Assembly: GCA_029215795.1 (NCBI GenBank)
Contig: JARDYH010000002.1
Location: 64,333,001 to 64,397,000 of the forward strand
Source: Anniella stebbinsi
Taxonomy: Eukaryota > Chordata > Lepidosauria > Squamata > Anniellidae
Direction of reading: 5' to 3'
DNA length: 64,000 nt
Part shown: in pieces, positions 45,743 through 56,332 of the stretch
Layout: the number at the start of each line of letters is the position of its first letter
Numbering within the stretch: the stretch's first letter is position 1
The notes under the pieces: generated by a model
What the model saw: the letters and a program-made list of their open reading frames with translations, nothing else
What the model was told of the DNA's origin: nothing
Database searches by the model: none
Position numbers and translations under genes: made by a program

Positions 45743-45828
45743 GGTTGCATTCCTATATATACATACCTGGAAGTAAGTCCCATCAAAGTCAATGGGGCTT
45801 ATTTGTTAGTAGACATAGGATTATGCTG
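45743..45828. repeat. Short palindromic repeat (GCAATC...GATTGC family)
   Basis: GGTTGCATTCCTATATATAC, then CTGGAAGTAAGTCCCATCAA, and the return arm TAGTAGACATAGGATTATGC. Confidence 0.6.
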
Positions 45829-46129
45829 TTTGCGAACGCTCTCTCTTTCTCACACACATAATACAGACCCAGATGTAAGCACAGTGATGCCCATGTATCA
45901 AAGCCTGTCGCATTATCTTTGCTATTACTTTTAACAGGAGCTATATATTTCAGATCTAAAATTAAGAATACACAATTGATTCAGGAGTCTTGCTTAATCC
46001 GATTTGGTTGTACGGTGGTAATAGTGTCAGTAGCAAATGTTATTGATTGTTTGGATCAGGCTAGGCATGGCTGGCCTTTTATGGCACGGAAGGCACCAAA
46101 TGCCCATCCACCTCTTTGTCCCCCCCAAC
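45829..46129. other. Non-coding stretch, no feature recognised
   Basis: No domain or repeat identified. Confidence 0.4.
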
Positions 46130-46562
46130 TGCCATGTCAAACATTGATTTTAAATGTACCTATTGCTGCAGTGCTGTTGGTTGCCACTCTTACTTGCTTG
46201 TCTCAGGCCTGGTTTTGGCATCGAAACAGCCTTGGTTGCTATGATAGTGTGACTTCCTGTGCAGTATCCCTTCCTCCCCCCCCCCCTCTTCTTCCATTGC
46301 TGGGAGCTTTCTCATTTCTGTCAGTGTTATAGAACACAAGGAAATAAACTGAACAAATGTTGTCTGAAACTATATGCTTTACCTGCATCTTTTATGCAAG
46401 AAACTGTGAGTAAACCATTTTAACTTTTCTTCACCAAAACATAGTCATGTGTGTGCATGGGGGGGGGGGGGCTGGTAAATGCTCATTCTGTTCTGCCTTT
46501 TGTTTTGTTTTTTCTCTGCTAGTTAATTTTTAAACAGGAGGTAACAATACCAAAGACCATCA
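46130..46562. repeat. LTR-like sequence, diverged relative of the solo LTR at 13222
   Basis: From about 46230 to 46562 the order of segments matches 13350-13675: CCATTGCTGGGAGC, TGTTATAGAACA, AATAAACTGAACAAA, TTTTATGCAAGAAACTGT, AGTAAACCATTTTA, TTCTGCCTTTTGTTTTGTTT and ACAGGAGGTAACAATACC, ending CCATCA. The left boundary and TSD are not clear. No internal coding region adjoins it. Confidence 0.65.
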
Positions 46563-47189
46563 CCCTGTCTCTTGGTCATGTCTACACCATCCATTTATCC
46601 TGGAGTCAGCTCAAGGTCATCCCTGTGCATCCAAATGACACACAGGGGATCCCGGGGTCAACCGGGATGACCACTTACTTTCCCTGGGATAAAATGGACT
46701 ACTTTTATCCTGGGTTTTCCTGCGATCCCAGGACAACCTCAAGGACCATGGGTGGTGAGGCCAGTGCTCCCGTGTCCTCTCTCTTCCCCGTGAGTAGCAG
46801 AGCTGTTTAAACAGGCACAGGGTGACTCCGTGCTCATTAGGGAAGGGGGGGGGAGCATTTTTGCCATCCTCAGGATGGCTGCTGGTGCTTTTGTTTTAAG
46901 TTTTTGGGGTTTTTTACCTACTTTTTTTGGAGGATTGGGCCATGCAATTGCGCGACCATTTCCTTCTTCCAAAACACACACACGCCGTGCTAGATGTCCC
47001 TCTTTCTGTCTGGGACATTGCGCTGGATTTTGGATGCTGGGGGAGGATCCCGGTAGCTGATAAACCTGAGATCCTTTCTCCCCCCCCCCATCCTGGAAGG
47101 CTATGGACCTTGTAAGGCTCACTCTGACCAAATTCCCATGAACTGCAACATGCCCTCTTCCTGTCAATTGCAGACAGGGTTGCAGTATT
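46563..47189. other. Unidentified stretch, partly GC-rich
   Basis: At 46640-46735 there are inverted words (GGGATCCCGGGGTCAACCGG / GCGATCCCAGGACAAC), possibly a degraded foldback element. Open frames on the minus strand near 46740-47250 lack domains. Confidence 0.35.
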
Positions 47190-47292
47190 CCCAACGCGAT
47201 CCTCTTGGTTTTTCTTGACCTCTCGGCAGGTTTTGATACCGTTGACCATAGTATCCTTCTGGACTGGTTCTCTGAGTTGAGAATGGGAATAG
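47190..47292 (+). pseudogene. Short L2-like reverse transcriptase fragment
   Basis: One frame reads NAILLVFLDLSAGFDTVDHS, then ILLDWFSELRMGIEA. This is reverse-transcriptase motif A of L2/CR1-type LINEs (LDLSAAFDTVDHSILL in better copies). Only about 100 bp is recognisable and no tail follows, so it is an internal remnant. Confidence 0.7.
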
Positions 47293-47803
47293 AAGCAGGG
47301 GAACCTGCACTATTGTATTTGATCTCAGATTGGGGATAACAACATGGATTCCAAATATGCCCACTGACCCAAATGTGACCTTAAAAGATTAGGGACCCAG
47401 CCTAACCTTTTGGCTGTGCCTTCTAGATATGGGGCTCTGAAGAGAGTTGGGTGGGTAAAACACCAGGAAGACTTTGCTGTCCCTCCCATACCTAATTCAA
47501 ATGTCTGCCTTTGAGATACTCTACACTGGTCCCAGCCAAGGTAATATTGACAGAGGCAACAGGAGACATGTATGTTCACTAGAATGTGCATTAAATCATG
47601 TGTTTTTGTGTTCTTGTGTACATCCTACTAGTTCTCAACTCCTGTTACCATAACACTCCAGTTGTACGCGTTGCAATTGCACCTACAGTGAGTTTATTTT
47701 AAATTAAATAAGTGTAATATATGAGCCAGAGTACAGAACTGGTAACCAGAAATTTCAGTGGTGAACTGTGCAGGGTTCTATATCTTGCAGTATTTAATGG
47801 CTG
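47293..47803. other. Non-coding stretch, no feature recognised
   Basis: No domain or repeat identified. Confidence 0.4.
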
Positions 47804-48087
47804 TGTCGTGGCCCAATAACAACGGAGATGCTTTCCAGGTTCCAAAGACACCTTTATTTTGGTAGAAAGGATACATCACGATGGAGAGTCCACCTTAGCC
47901 AAAGTGCAACTCTTTAGCCAAAGTGCAACGCTGCACTGCCTGGGCGTGACAGTTGTTTTTAGCAAGTCCTGGCCACGTGGACATGAAACAACTGAGCATG
48001 TGTAAAATATTCTTTGCTAAGCAAAAGCCCTAGAAGGCTGTTTACCAGAGCGGAAATCTCTAGCTAACCACTAACTTCCTGTTTGCA
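47804..48087 (-). mobile_element. Probable solo LTR, minus strand
   Basis: On the minus strand the segment starts TGCAAACAGGAAGTTAGTGG and ends TTGTTATTGGGCCACGACA. AATAAAGG lies about 55 bases before the end, where a polyadenylation signal sits in an LTR R region. A 16-base word (TTTGGCTAAAGAGTTGCACT) is followed by a second TTTGGCTAAGG, a small internal duplication. TG...CA ends, the AATAAA position and length of 284 bp suggest a solo LTR. No convincing target duplication was found. Confidence 0.5.
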
Positions 48088-49572
48088 TGGTGTGTGGGGG
48101 TGGGGGTCATCTTGTGATACACACAGACAGAGAGTTTTTAAAATTGCTTTCTTGACATTTCTGAATGCCCGCTGTCTAACCTTCCTCAGGTTGGTTAAAA
48201 CATGGCTTTTCTTATATCAAGATGTGTCTGTGGCTGTGACAGCTGTTAAGAGAAGTCTGTTGTATGTTATATTCTCCATAGATTATGTCTCTTTTTCTTT
48301 CTTATTCTATGCTCTCTAGCTTTCTAAATTCCACAGGGTGTAAATTCTTCTTTGTGTTTAGCAGCAACGATATAGCTGGGTTTTTGTTTGTTTGTTTGTT
48401 TGTTTAAGCATTCCTATTTATCTGGAAGAGGTGGGATAGGTCAGGGTTTCAAAAACCGCAAGCTCTTAGTGGCAGCAAACCCAAGACATTTCTGTATTTT
48501 GCTGATTTATCACCAATGCAGCTAGAAAGAAAAGTGCAGAGATTACTGTGGAATACTATTAGTCATAGCATCTTATCTCAATATGACAACAATAATTTGT
48601 GAATAGGAAAAATGAATAAAACACTCTATTTGGTGTTTTGCTTTGGCTTTGCAGTTTAATTTTTTTTTTTTGCGAGAACACATAATTTCAACCATTGCAG
48701 AATTTATTTTTGCATGAATTTCTATTGCATCATTTGTTTCACTCAAATTTTCATTCAAAATATCAACACTTCAATTATTTGCTGAACTAATGCAGGGGCA
48801 GGGGCACATTTTTGAGAGCAGGATTTCCCTGGGGCCAATCTACCTAAGGGTGCATGCTCCTGGTGAGCAGGGCCATAGCTAATGGTGGGTAAGGCCACCC
48901 TCTCTCTCTCTCTGTCTTTTCATGACACCTCCTTCCCTCTTTGTTCAACATGGTGGAATAGATCACTCATGCCAAAGGTCTGAACAAATCACTCGGAAAG
49001 TGCTTTTGAAATGTGGCTGAAGACCACATGAAATTAGGCTGAGGACCAATGTGGTCCTGGGGCCAAAAGTTTCCCACCCTGACCTGATGGATCAGAGGCA
49101 ACTGAGCATGAATTGCCATGACCATAAAGGTGAGCAACAATATATAGAGAAGTTGGGAGGGATGGTATTTCCCACAGGACTACAAGATTTTGCAGAATCT
49201 TCCATCAGGTAAGAGTAAGGTGGTCTCCCTTGGCCATGAGTTCTAGAATCTGGATGCAACTCCAGAAAAGATCTTCTCCACTGCCTTTTCAGGCCCATTT
49301 TAGCTTTCAGAGAGTTCAGTGAGAAGGAATGGAGGCTCAAAGGCAGGCTCTCAATTTATTTCCCCAAAAAGGCAATGCATTTTAAGAGCATTGTTGTTGT
49401 TACTCTTTTATAGCTCATGATAACCAAAAATATAGATGCCCTTGAAATATAATCACATGTAAATGCTTCCCATTAATTGCATCCCTGTGGAAAAACACAT
49501 GAGACTCAGAGGTGTTGCAGCATCTGGAAGTGCTGTGGGATTGGAAAATCTCAGGGTATGAATTTCAAGATG
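48088..49572. other. Non-coding stretch, no gene recognised
   Basis: A (TTTG)n run lies at about 48385-48403. AAATTCCACAGGGTGTAAATT near 48325 matches AAATTCCACAGGTGTAAATT near 8826, a shared repeat word. No coding domain is seen. Confidence 0.4.
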
Positions 49573-50908
49573 CTTTATGTTAGGGGTGTGCACGGACCCC
49601 CCGGATCGGATCGGGACCCGGATCGGGACCTCCAATTTTGTCCCGGACCGGTTCGGACAAAATCGGAGCCCCCCTGGACCGGATCGAGTCCGATCCCGAC
49701 CCAAAAATCGTACATTTTTGGATCGGCCGCCATTTTTTTCCCCATAGACTTGCATTGCAATGCAAGTCTATGAGGAAAAAATGGCGGCGGGTGGCTGAGG
49801 GGGGGCCTAACTCCCTCCCCCCCTGGGGCCGTCCGCTGTGGACGGCCCCAGCAGGTAAGCCCCCTCCCCCGCGCTCCCTACCCCCCCTGGGGCCGCCCGC
49901 TTCCATCCGCTGGCGCCCGCGGGCGCCAGCGGATAGAAGCGGACGGCTCCGGGGGGGGGGTAAGCCCCCTTCCCCGCCACTGCTTACCTTCTCGGCCCGT
50001 CCGCTCCCGTCCGGCGCCGGCGGCTACTACCAGCGGGCTCCGCGGCCTACTCTCGAGTAGCGCGCCGGGTGATGACATCACCCGGCGCGCCACCCTGGAG
50101 TAGGCCGCGGAGCCTGCTGGTAGTAGTAGGCGCCGGCGCCGGGACGGGAGCCGCCGGGACGGGAAGGTAAGGGCCCCCCTCCGCGCGCCCCCTCCTCCCC
50201 TCCACGCACCCCCTGCTTACCTTCCCGGCCCGGCGGCTCCCGTCCGGCGCCGGCGCCTACTACTACCAGCAGGCTCCGCGGCCTGCTCTAGAGTAGCGCG
50301 CCGGGTGATGACATCACCCGGCGCGCCACCCTAGAGCAGGCCGCGGAGCCTGCTGGTAGTAGTAGGCGCCGGCGCCGGGACGGGAGCCGCCGGGACGGGA
50401 AGGTAAGGGCCCCCCTCCCCCCTCCACGCGCCCCCTCCTCCCCTCCACGCACCCCCTGCTTACCTTCCCGGCCTGGCGGCTCCCGTCCGGCGCCGGCGCC
50501 TACTACTACCAGCAGGCTCCGCGGCCTGCTCTAGAGTAGCGCGCCGGGTGATGACATCACCCGGCGCGCCACCCTAGAGCAGGCCGCGGAGCCCGCTGGT
50601 AGTAGCTGCTAGTGCCGGACGGGAGCGGACGGGCCGAGAAGGTAAGCGCCCCCCTCCTCCCCCCCCCGCTGTCCACTTTCATCGGTGGGCGCCCGCTGGC
50701 GCCCGCCAATGGAAGCGGCGGTGGGCGCCAGTGGGCGCCCGCCGATCCGCCGATCCGCCGAACCGGTTCGGAGCCTTTTCGGACCGGTTCGGATTGGATC
50801 AGCCGATCCAGCTGCGGGATCGGAAATCGGATAATTTATCCGATTTCCCACTGGACCGGACTCGGATCGTGGATCGGGTCCGATCCAGTGCACATCCCTA
50901 CTTTATGT
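49573..50908. mobile_element. hAT-type element with hairpin satellite, exact 8-bp TSD
   Basis: CTTTATGT at 49573-49580 and 50901-50908 is an exact 8-bp target duplication. The element (49581-50900, 1,320 bp) starts TAGGGGTGTGCACGGACC and ends CAGTGCACATCCCTA, an inverted pair. An 8-bp TSD with TAGGG-type ends points to the hAT superfamily. Subterminal GGATCGG/CCGATCC words recur. At 49745-49775, CATAGACTTGCATTG and its inverse form a perfect hairpin. No transposase is encoded; open frames reflect extreme GC content. The same family is at 57087. Confidence 0.87.
49981..50645. repeat. Three tandem giant hairpins (~190 bp each)
   Basis: Each unit runs from CTTACCTTC through CCGTCCGGCGCCGGCG, a TACTACTACCAGCAGGCTCC segment and CGCGCCGGGTGATGACATCA to its mirror ending GGGAAGGTAAG. 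The three centres (TGATGACATCA) are at about 50075, 50311 and 50554, 236 and 243 bases apart. Spacers are C-rich. The arms are nearly perfect, so each unit could form a very stable cruciform or RNA hairpin. GGTAAG at one end and CTTACC at the other also look like splice-donor words on both strands, which may be coincidence. Confidence 0.85.
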
Positions 50909-51640
50909 AATGAAGCCATAGTAGTGGGCAAGCCCCCCTCTAGTCATGTACAGTTTTGTAACTCGATTATGCATCGCATCTCCCAACTTGTTAGTGTACA
51001 ATGTTGATACAACCAAGTGTTCTTGGTATAATGCCTAATGTCCAAATTAATGACAATCCATAATCCAGCACCCTCATTTGTTATTTCTCTCTAAAGTTTT
51101 AAACTGGGAGTGTAGCGGCAGCCTTCTTAAATGGTACATAGGATCATCCAATGTAAATATGTAGTATATTACATAACTACATAAAAAAATAAGGCAAGAA
51201 TGCACAATACCTCTCTCAACCCATAAAACACCTAATATCAAACAGTTTTCCTAATTTTCAGGATAGTTGTTTCGGGAATGCTTTGATATCACATGCCCAA
51301 ATAATGTGAATGCTATTCGGCACAGAAAAAGAAATAAGTCTTTTAGGACCTGGTTTTTATTTGACTCTCCACCTCAGTTATACAGCAAATTGGAGGATGT
51401 TTCTTTAGAAAGTGCAAACTGGTGTGGCGTGTGTAGTGCATCAATTTCATTTACTTTATCAGGGAAGTAACCAGTACATTTATCAGGGAAGTAACCAGTA
51501 CATTAATTGGAACACATTTATGGTAACTTTTAATCTTCCAGAAGAGTAAGCATGTTAGTCTGTTTCAGCAAAAGCCAAAGATGCCTTAACACAGGGCAGA
51601 CTTCATACTTGTGGGATATGTTTCAGTTTTTTGTTTTATT
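50909..51640. other. Non-coding stretch, no gene recognised
   Basis: A short direct repeat (TTATCAGGGAAGTAACCAGT) occurs twice at about 51456-51502. From about 51540, AAGCATGTTAGTCTGTTTCA resembles the start of a known-looking repeat word also present near 54890, but no boundaries can be set. Confidence 0.4.
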
Positions 51641-52474
51641 ATAGAGCTCTGAGATCAACCAACCAGAGCCAGGTGCAAAACAGTGGCTCAGGCAGGCAAA
51701 GACTAAAATTAAGGAATAGGAGGTCTCTGAGCCCAGAAATTAGTGATCAGTATCAGAATCAAGTTGCGAAGTGTAGGGTGTAAATAAAGAGGCGAGACAT
51801 TGAAATTGGGTTTAAAATTGGGCCACTTCTATTAAAGATCTGCAAAGGGTGAAAACCTAAGTGGGCATCCTCACTCTTGGCCTCCTCAGGCCAAATCTTA
51901 GGATCGGGCGAACCATTCTCTATCCTCGTGGTGGAGCCAATCCTTCGCCACCCCATGGTCTTCCCCATATAGGGTAGGGAGGCCTTCCGTTGTCACCAGG
52001 ACCGTGCCGCAGAGCTCTGAGTCGGTGAGTAGGGTTGGCCTCAAAGGTAAACCTTATCCCAATGATCTGGTGCCGCAAGACTCCCAGATGTGAGCCTCAG
52101 GTATTAACCATCACCTCAACGGTGCCTGAGAATGTTCACCAATCAGAAAAAGCCCCTAAGGATGCCCGCACCTACCGCAAAATTGAGTGACCAGATTAAA
52201 ACAAATTCACCTAATTAATACTCCCCATCTGTCTTACAGTGTGAAGTAGGCGAAAAAAACCTTAACCAAATTAGGGTAACAGCAAAAAATTCCTACTTGG
52301 CCTCCTAATGATGACCGGCTGGCCCACCCTGTCTACAGGGAGGGGAGGGAGGGAGCCGCGCAGGAACGAAGATGCCAGGCGGGACCGTTACTTGGCTATT
52401 TAAGCCAGACTGTCCCTGCCCAGCCCAGTGGCCCCATGTTGAGGCCGCCAATCGCGCGCCTCCACCTCGACTCA
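51641..52474 (-). repeat. Unclassified GC-richer repeat, possible LTR
   Basis: On the minus strand this begins TGGTGTGAGTCGAGGTGGAG and contains GGCTTAAATAGCCAAGTAAC, a TATA-like word, about 70 bases in. It lacks a convincing polyadenylation signal and second end. Frames are short. I suspect an LTR or other promoter-bearing repeat, but cannot name it. It abuts the hAT-type composite at 52475. Confidence 0.35.
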
Positions 52475-52620
52475 CACCACCCTAAGGTTGCCATATTCTG
52501 GAACCACAAAACTGGGACAATTTTTTGGGGGGGAGGAGGGGCTAGGATTTTTTAAAAACTGAGCAATATGTAAAGGTCTAGGGAAAGGAAGAAAGCTATC
52601 TAAGCTTTAGTTATCTAACA

Positions 52621-52708
52621 GCACAATCCTATGTGTGTCTACTCAGAAATAAATTCTATTGAGTTAAATAGGACTTATTCCCAGGTAAGTATGTATAGGA
52701 TTGCAGCC
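52621..52708. repeat. Short palindromic repeat (GCAATC...GATTGC family)
   Basis: GCACAATCCTATGTGTGTCT, then ACTCAGAAATAAATTCTATT, and the return arm TATTCCCAGGTAAGTATGTA, then TAGGATTGCAGCC. Confidence 0.65.
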
Positions 52709-53262
52709 TAAAGTACTTAAGCATCTGCAAATAAATAATAGGCAAAGAACAATTTAAGCAATCAAACAGAAAAATGACACTAGATTACATTTCTCCACTA
52801 GTTCTCAAAAGCTAGAGGAGAATTCAATATGGAGACTTATCCCCACCCCAATTGCCCAAGTAGCTACTACAGCATATTAATATTAAAAGATATAATTTAA
52901 CCCCAAAGTAGCCATCTACTTCGTGTTCAAGTAGTGGCTCTAGCAGAATATGGACTGTTTGGTGCCACTGGCTGACAAGATCAAAATGAATTGTAAATAA
53001 CAACAACAACGATAATAATGTTGATTTTCTTAGACATATTTAAAAGGCAACACCCCCCCTCCAACACACACAGCCCAAATTAAATTTAAGGCATAATCCA
53101 ATGAAAGTTAAGTACTTTTAAGGTTGCAATTCCATGCATGCCTACTTGGGAGTAAGACTCATTGAACACAGTGGGACTTACGTCTGAGCAAACATGCATA
53201 GGGTTCTACGATCTCATTGGCTTCAATGGGAGTATGTTAAATGCCTGCTTTTCCCTGCACAT
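52707..53262 (+). repeat. Direct duplication, copy 1 (~556 bp)
   Basis: It begins CCTAAAGTACTTAAGCATCT and ends TGCTTTTCCCTGCACAT. Copy 2 is at 54225-54762. Similarity by eye is above 90 percent over most of the length, with small indels such as the CAAGTAGCTACTACAG segment absent from copy 2. A GGTTGCAATTCCATGCATGC hairpin element is included at 53122-53210. Confidence 0.85.
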
Positions 53263-53835
53263 TTACCTAGGAGCAAGCCCCACTGCAGACAATGGGACTT
53301 ACTGCATGTCTACTCAGAAGTAAGTTCCAGTGAGTTCTATGGAAATTATTTTTAATTAAACGTGCATAAAAGTGTTTATAGTAACTGGATCCTGCCATTA
53401 CGTGTATATTTTTTGTTTTTGTTTTTAAAATGAAAGTTTGCTTTTGTGCTTTGTTGCAAAGTAATGTTTCTGTTGTTTTCTTTCTTTTTAATTGAGAAAT
53501 ATTTTTCTACACACATAACACAACTGTATACAAGGAAAGCTACTTCACGTTTTTGCAAAGCGGAATTTTAAATTAAAACATCAACAACTGTAAATCCAGA
53601 CATCTTCAATTCACTGCAATTTACTTCCAAGTAACAGTTTTGAGGCTTGCAACCCAAATCCAAAGAAATGGATATTTGAAGGATGATTTTTGGGGGATGG
53701 ACTTTTCTTTCTCCCCCTCCCTCCCTCCACAAAACTCTCTTTCTTCCCCCACAAACAACCCAGCAGCTCCAGTGCTAACCCCAAAGCTCTGACCACAAAT
53801 TCCTTCGCAGTGCATGGGACTCATGCAGCCTGAGG
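53263..53835. other. Non-coding stretch inside the composite
   Basis: It holds a further partial copy of the AGTAAGTCCCATTG-type hairpin (about 53260-53340) and T-rich tracts. No coding domain is seen. Confidence 0.45.
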
Positions 53836-54035
53836 TAGGGTGATCAGATAAAATCCAGGTCAGGGCTCATGTAACTTTAACAGTTGCAGAGAAAAGGGAA
53901 TTTCAGCCTGCGTCATTTGTATGCAGTTAGTTCCTGGTGAAATTCCCTCTTCATCACAACAGTTAAAGGTGCAGGCACTATACTAGAGTGACCATATACA
54001 AAAGGCAGGCAGGCCCCCTGCAACTTTAATCTTGT
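53836..54035. repeat. MITE (TAGGGTGACCATA family) inside the composite
   Basis: TAGGGTGATCAGATAAAATC, then AACTTTAACAGTTGCAGAGA and CATCACAACAGTTAAAGGTG, then CTAGAGTGACCATATAC. It is almost identical in order to the copy at 6113, including the CACTATACTAGAGTGACC junction. Confidence 0.68.
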
Positions 54036-54224
54036 TCCCTCCTCTCTATGGTAACATTTGTGCTGCTCTTTTATAGGTTAGATATCCCGCTGTTTTCTCA
54101 TTTTAAACTTCCCGCTCTTTCTAACTTACAAACTTCCCGCTCTTTTTCCTTTACACACAGAAACTCATTCTCTCCCTCTCCCCAAACAGATTTCCAGGCT
54201 TTTAGGCCTTAAATGACAAACAGT

Positions 54225-54762
54225 CCTAAAGTACTTAAGCATCTGTAAATAAATAATAGGCAAAGAACAATTTAAGCAATAAAACAGAAAAATGACACTA
54301 AATTTCATTTCTCTACTAGTTCTCAAAAGCTAGAGGAGAATTCAATATGTAGACTTACCCCACCCTAACTGCCCAATATTAATATTAAAAGATATTGTTT
54401 AACCCCAAAGCAGCCATCTACTTCGTGTTCAAGTGGTGACTCTAGCAGAATATGGACTGTTCTGTGCCACTAGCTGACAAGATCAAAATGAATTGTAAAT
54501 AACAACAACAATGATAATAGTGTTGATTTTCTTAGACATATTTAAAAGGCAACACCACCACCACCCCACACAGCCCAAATTAAACTTAAGGCATGATCCA
54601 ACCAAAGTTAAGTACTTTTAAGGCTGCAATGCCATGCATACCTACTTGGGAGTAAGACTCACTGAACACAATGGGACTTATGTCTGAGCAAACATGCATA
54701 GGGTTCTACGATCTCATTGGTTTCAATGGGAGAATGTTAAATGCCTGCTTTTCCCTGCACAT
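54225..54762 (+). repeat. Direct duplication, copy 2 (~538 bp)
   Basis: Same order as copy 1 at 52707-53262. It is followed at once by AGGTTTGCTATATTCTGCAT, which parallels the left end of the composite (AAGGTTGCCATATTCTGGAA at 52484). Duplicated segment plus second end suggest a nested or partly duplicated element. Confidence 0.85.
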
Positions 54763-54889
54763 TAGGTTTGCTATATTCTGCATTCACAAAACCAGGACAA
54801 ATTTATTTATTTATATTTGCATTTAAAATACATGATTTTTCCAACTAAACATGCATAGGATTGTGCCCTAAAGAACAAAAACAAAGGCA

Positions 54890-55030
54890 GCCATGTTGAC
54901 CATAAGGGAAAAAGATCGAAATCCATATAAAATAATACTTTCATTAGGCCAACTCAAAAATCACAAAAATGTACAAGTTTTTGAGATCTTCAGATCTCTT
55001 CATCAGGCAAGATGTGACAAAAAGCAGGGT
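54890..55030. repeat. Unclassified repeat with CATCAGGCAAGATG end
   Basis: AAAGGCAGCCATGTTGACCA leads to GAAATCCATATAAAATAATA, then CACAAAAATGTACAAGTTTT, then GAGATCTTCAGATCTCTTCA. The last part is a perfect hairpin (GAGATCTTCAGATCTC). The layout is that of a widespread reptilian repeat, but I cannot name it. Confidence 0.4.
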
Positions 55031-55094
55031 GGTGGTGGTAATATGAATGGTAGTGGGGGAGCTAACTGGATGTTATAGTCAGGATGTATGTGTT

Positions 55095-55260
55095 GTTAAT
55101 CATAAAATGATATAGAATCATAAAATAGTAGAGTTGGAAGGGGCCTACAAGGCCATCAAGTCCAACCCCCTGCTTAGTGCATGGAAGAGGAGGGTGTGCA
55201 GACATTCAGCTTGGCCTCTGCCTGGTGATGTGATGGCTTCAGTGCCCACAGAACTACAGA
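55095..55260 (-). repeat. CR1 LINE 3' end, minus strand
   Basis: ATAGAATCATAAAATAGTAG, then AGTTGGAAGGGGCCTACAAG and GCCATCAAGTCCAACCCCCT are the reverse complement of the CR1 3' terminus with its ATTCTATGAT-type octamer tail at the left edge. CR1 sequence continues to about 55200 and fades after. Confidence 0.8.
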
Positions 55261-55498
55261 GAACACGAAAATAGACAATTGTTGTCTCTCCATTTTTGAA
55301 AATATAAAATCCATCTACCTATTAACTCAAAACAGTTACCATACAGGCCCTTGGCACCCCTAACCTAGGTGTAAGCCCCACTGAATTTACAAGCAAACCT
55401 GCATAAAATCTGGCTACCTGAATAGTATTGTGGCATATGCTTTTGTGGACACTAGAATGCTTAAGTTCCCAAACGCTTATACCAACATAAATCTATTA

Positions 55499-55630
55499 GG
55501 GCGCAATCCTATGCATGTTTAGACAGAAAAAAGTCCTACAACTCCCAGTATGCCCTAACCAGTCATGCTGGCTGGTGGAAGCTAGGAGATGTAGGACTTT
55601 TTTTTATCTAAACATGCACAGGATTGCACC
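55499..55630. repeat. Hairpin repeat (complete copy)
   Basis: GGGCGCAATCCTATGCATGT, then TTAGACAGAAAAAAGTCCTA form the left arm; GTAGGACTTTTTTTTATCTA, then AACATGCACAGGATTGCACC form the right arm. The centre has a CATGCTGGCTGG palindrome. The whole 132 bp folds into one long hairpin. A partial relative is at 33577. Confidence 0.75.
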
Positions 55631-56324
55631 TTTTGTTTTTAGAAGTACAACCCTATGCACACCTACTCATAAATAAGTGCCTTTGAGTTTAATGGGTTTT
55701 ACTCCCAAGTATGTGTAGCCTAAGATGCCACAAGAGCCTTGTTATTGTGAAGATTAACAGGTTTATTTTTGTTGTTGTTTAGCTACGACAAACTACGGGA
55801 GGGCTATCCATCTGGGAGGGGGGAAAGGGAGGAGAGAAATGCCTTTTAAACCTGTTAGCTTGGTGGGTTAAAAAAGGAGGCGCACATTGTCCCAGAGCGA
55901 AGGAAGGGAAAAACTCAACCAACCTTAAGTCCTTGGCTGAACCGAGTAGGAAGAGGTGGGAATCTCGTGCCAAACCTCTGGACGAGGCGTGCGGGAACCC
56001 AGCATGCACCTAGTGCTTTGGGAAAAGGCGGGCTGTGGAAGAAGGTGTGCTGGTTGCGGCCATGGATCCTCCTCATGAGTCAGGTGGCTAAGGAAGCCCT
56101 GCACCATCCCCGCCTCCGTAGGGGGGAGGAGAAGGAGGAGGAATAACTCAGGCGCTTCTCTTTGTCTGGGTCCTAGTGCCCCAGTGCTTTCTGCACTCCT
56201 CTCTCTCTCTCTGTCTTGCCCAGCCGGACCAGGAATCTGGGATTTGTGACTGACCGGCCGGGACATTTCAGAATGTCTTGGAATCCATGACATTCCGGGT
56301 TTTCCGGGACGTATGGCAACCCTA
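55631..56324. other. Right part of the composite, no coding domain
   Basis: It contains another GTACAACCCTATGCACACCT hairpin arm (55645-55720), a GC-richer tract at 55790-56330 with overlapping open frames and no domain, and the right terminus of the composite element. Confidence 0.45.
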
Positions 56325-56332
56325 CACCACCC

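Larger units (their letters stand above)
52475..56332. mobile_element. 3.84-kb hAT-type composite with exact 8-bp TSD
   Basis: CACCACCC at 52475-52482 and again at 56325-56332 flank an element that starts TAAGGTTGCCATATTC and ends GGGACGTATGGCAACCCTA. The termini are inverted copies for about 14 bases and remain alike further in (ACTGGGACA against the reverse of TTTTCCGGGAC). The TSD length and terminal type fit hAT. The inside holds a large duplication (52707-53262 and 54225-54762), a second left-end-like sequence at 54763-54800, a MITE and a CR1 tail. No transposase was found. The TSD is low-complexity, so chance is not excluded. Confidence 0.7.

Noticed and set aside
49981..50645. Splice donors implied by repeated GGTAAG words
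   Set aside because: They occur in mirror image on both strands as part of the hairpin units; no acceptor or exon pattern accompanies them.
49580..50893. Several 70-140 codon frames inside the hairpin hAT
   Set aside because: They are products of extreme GC content and palindromes, appear on both strands and lack any transposase motif.
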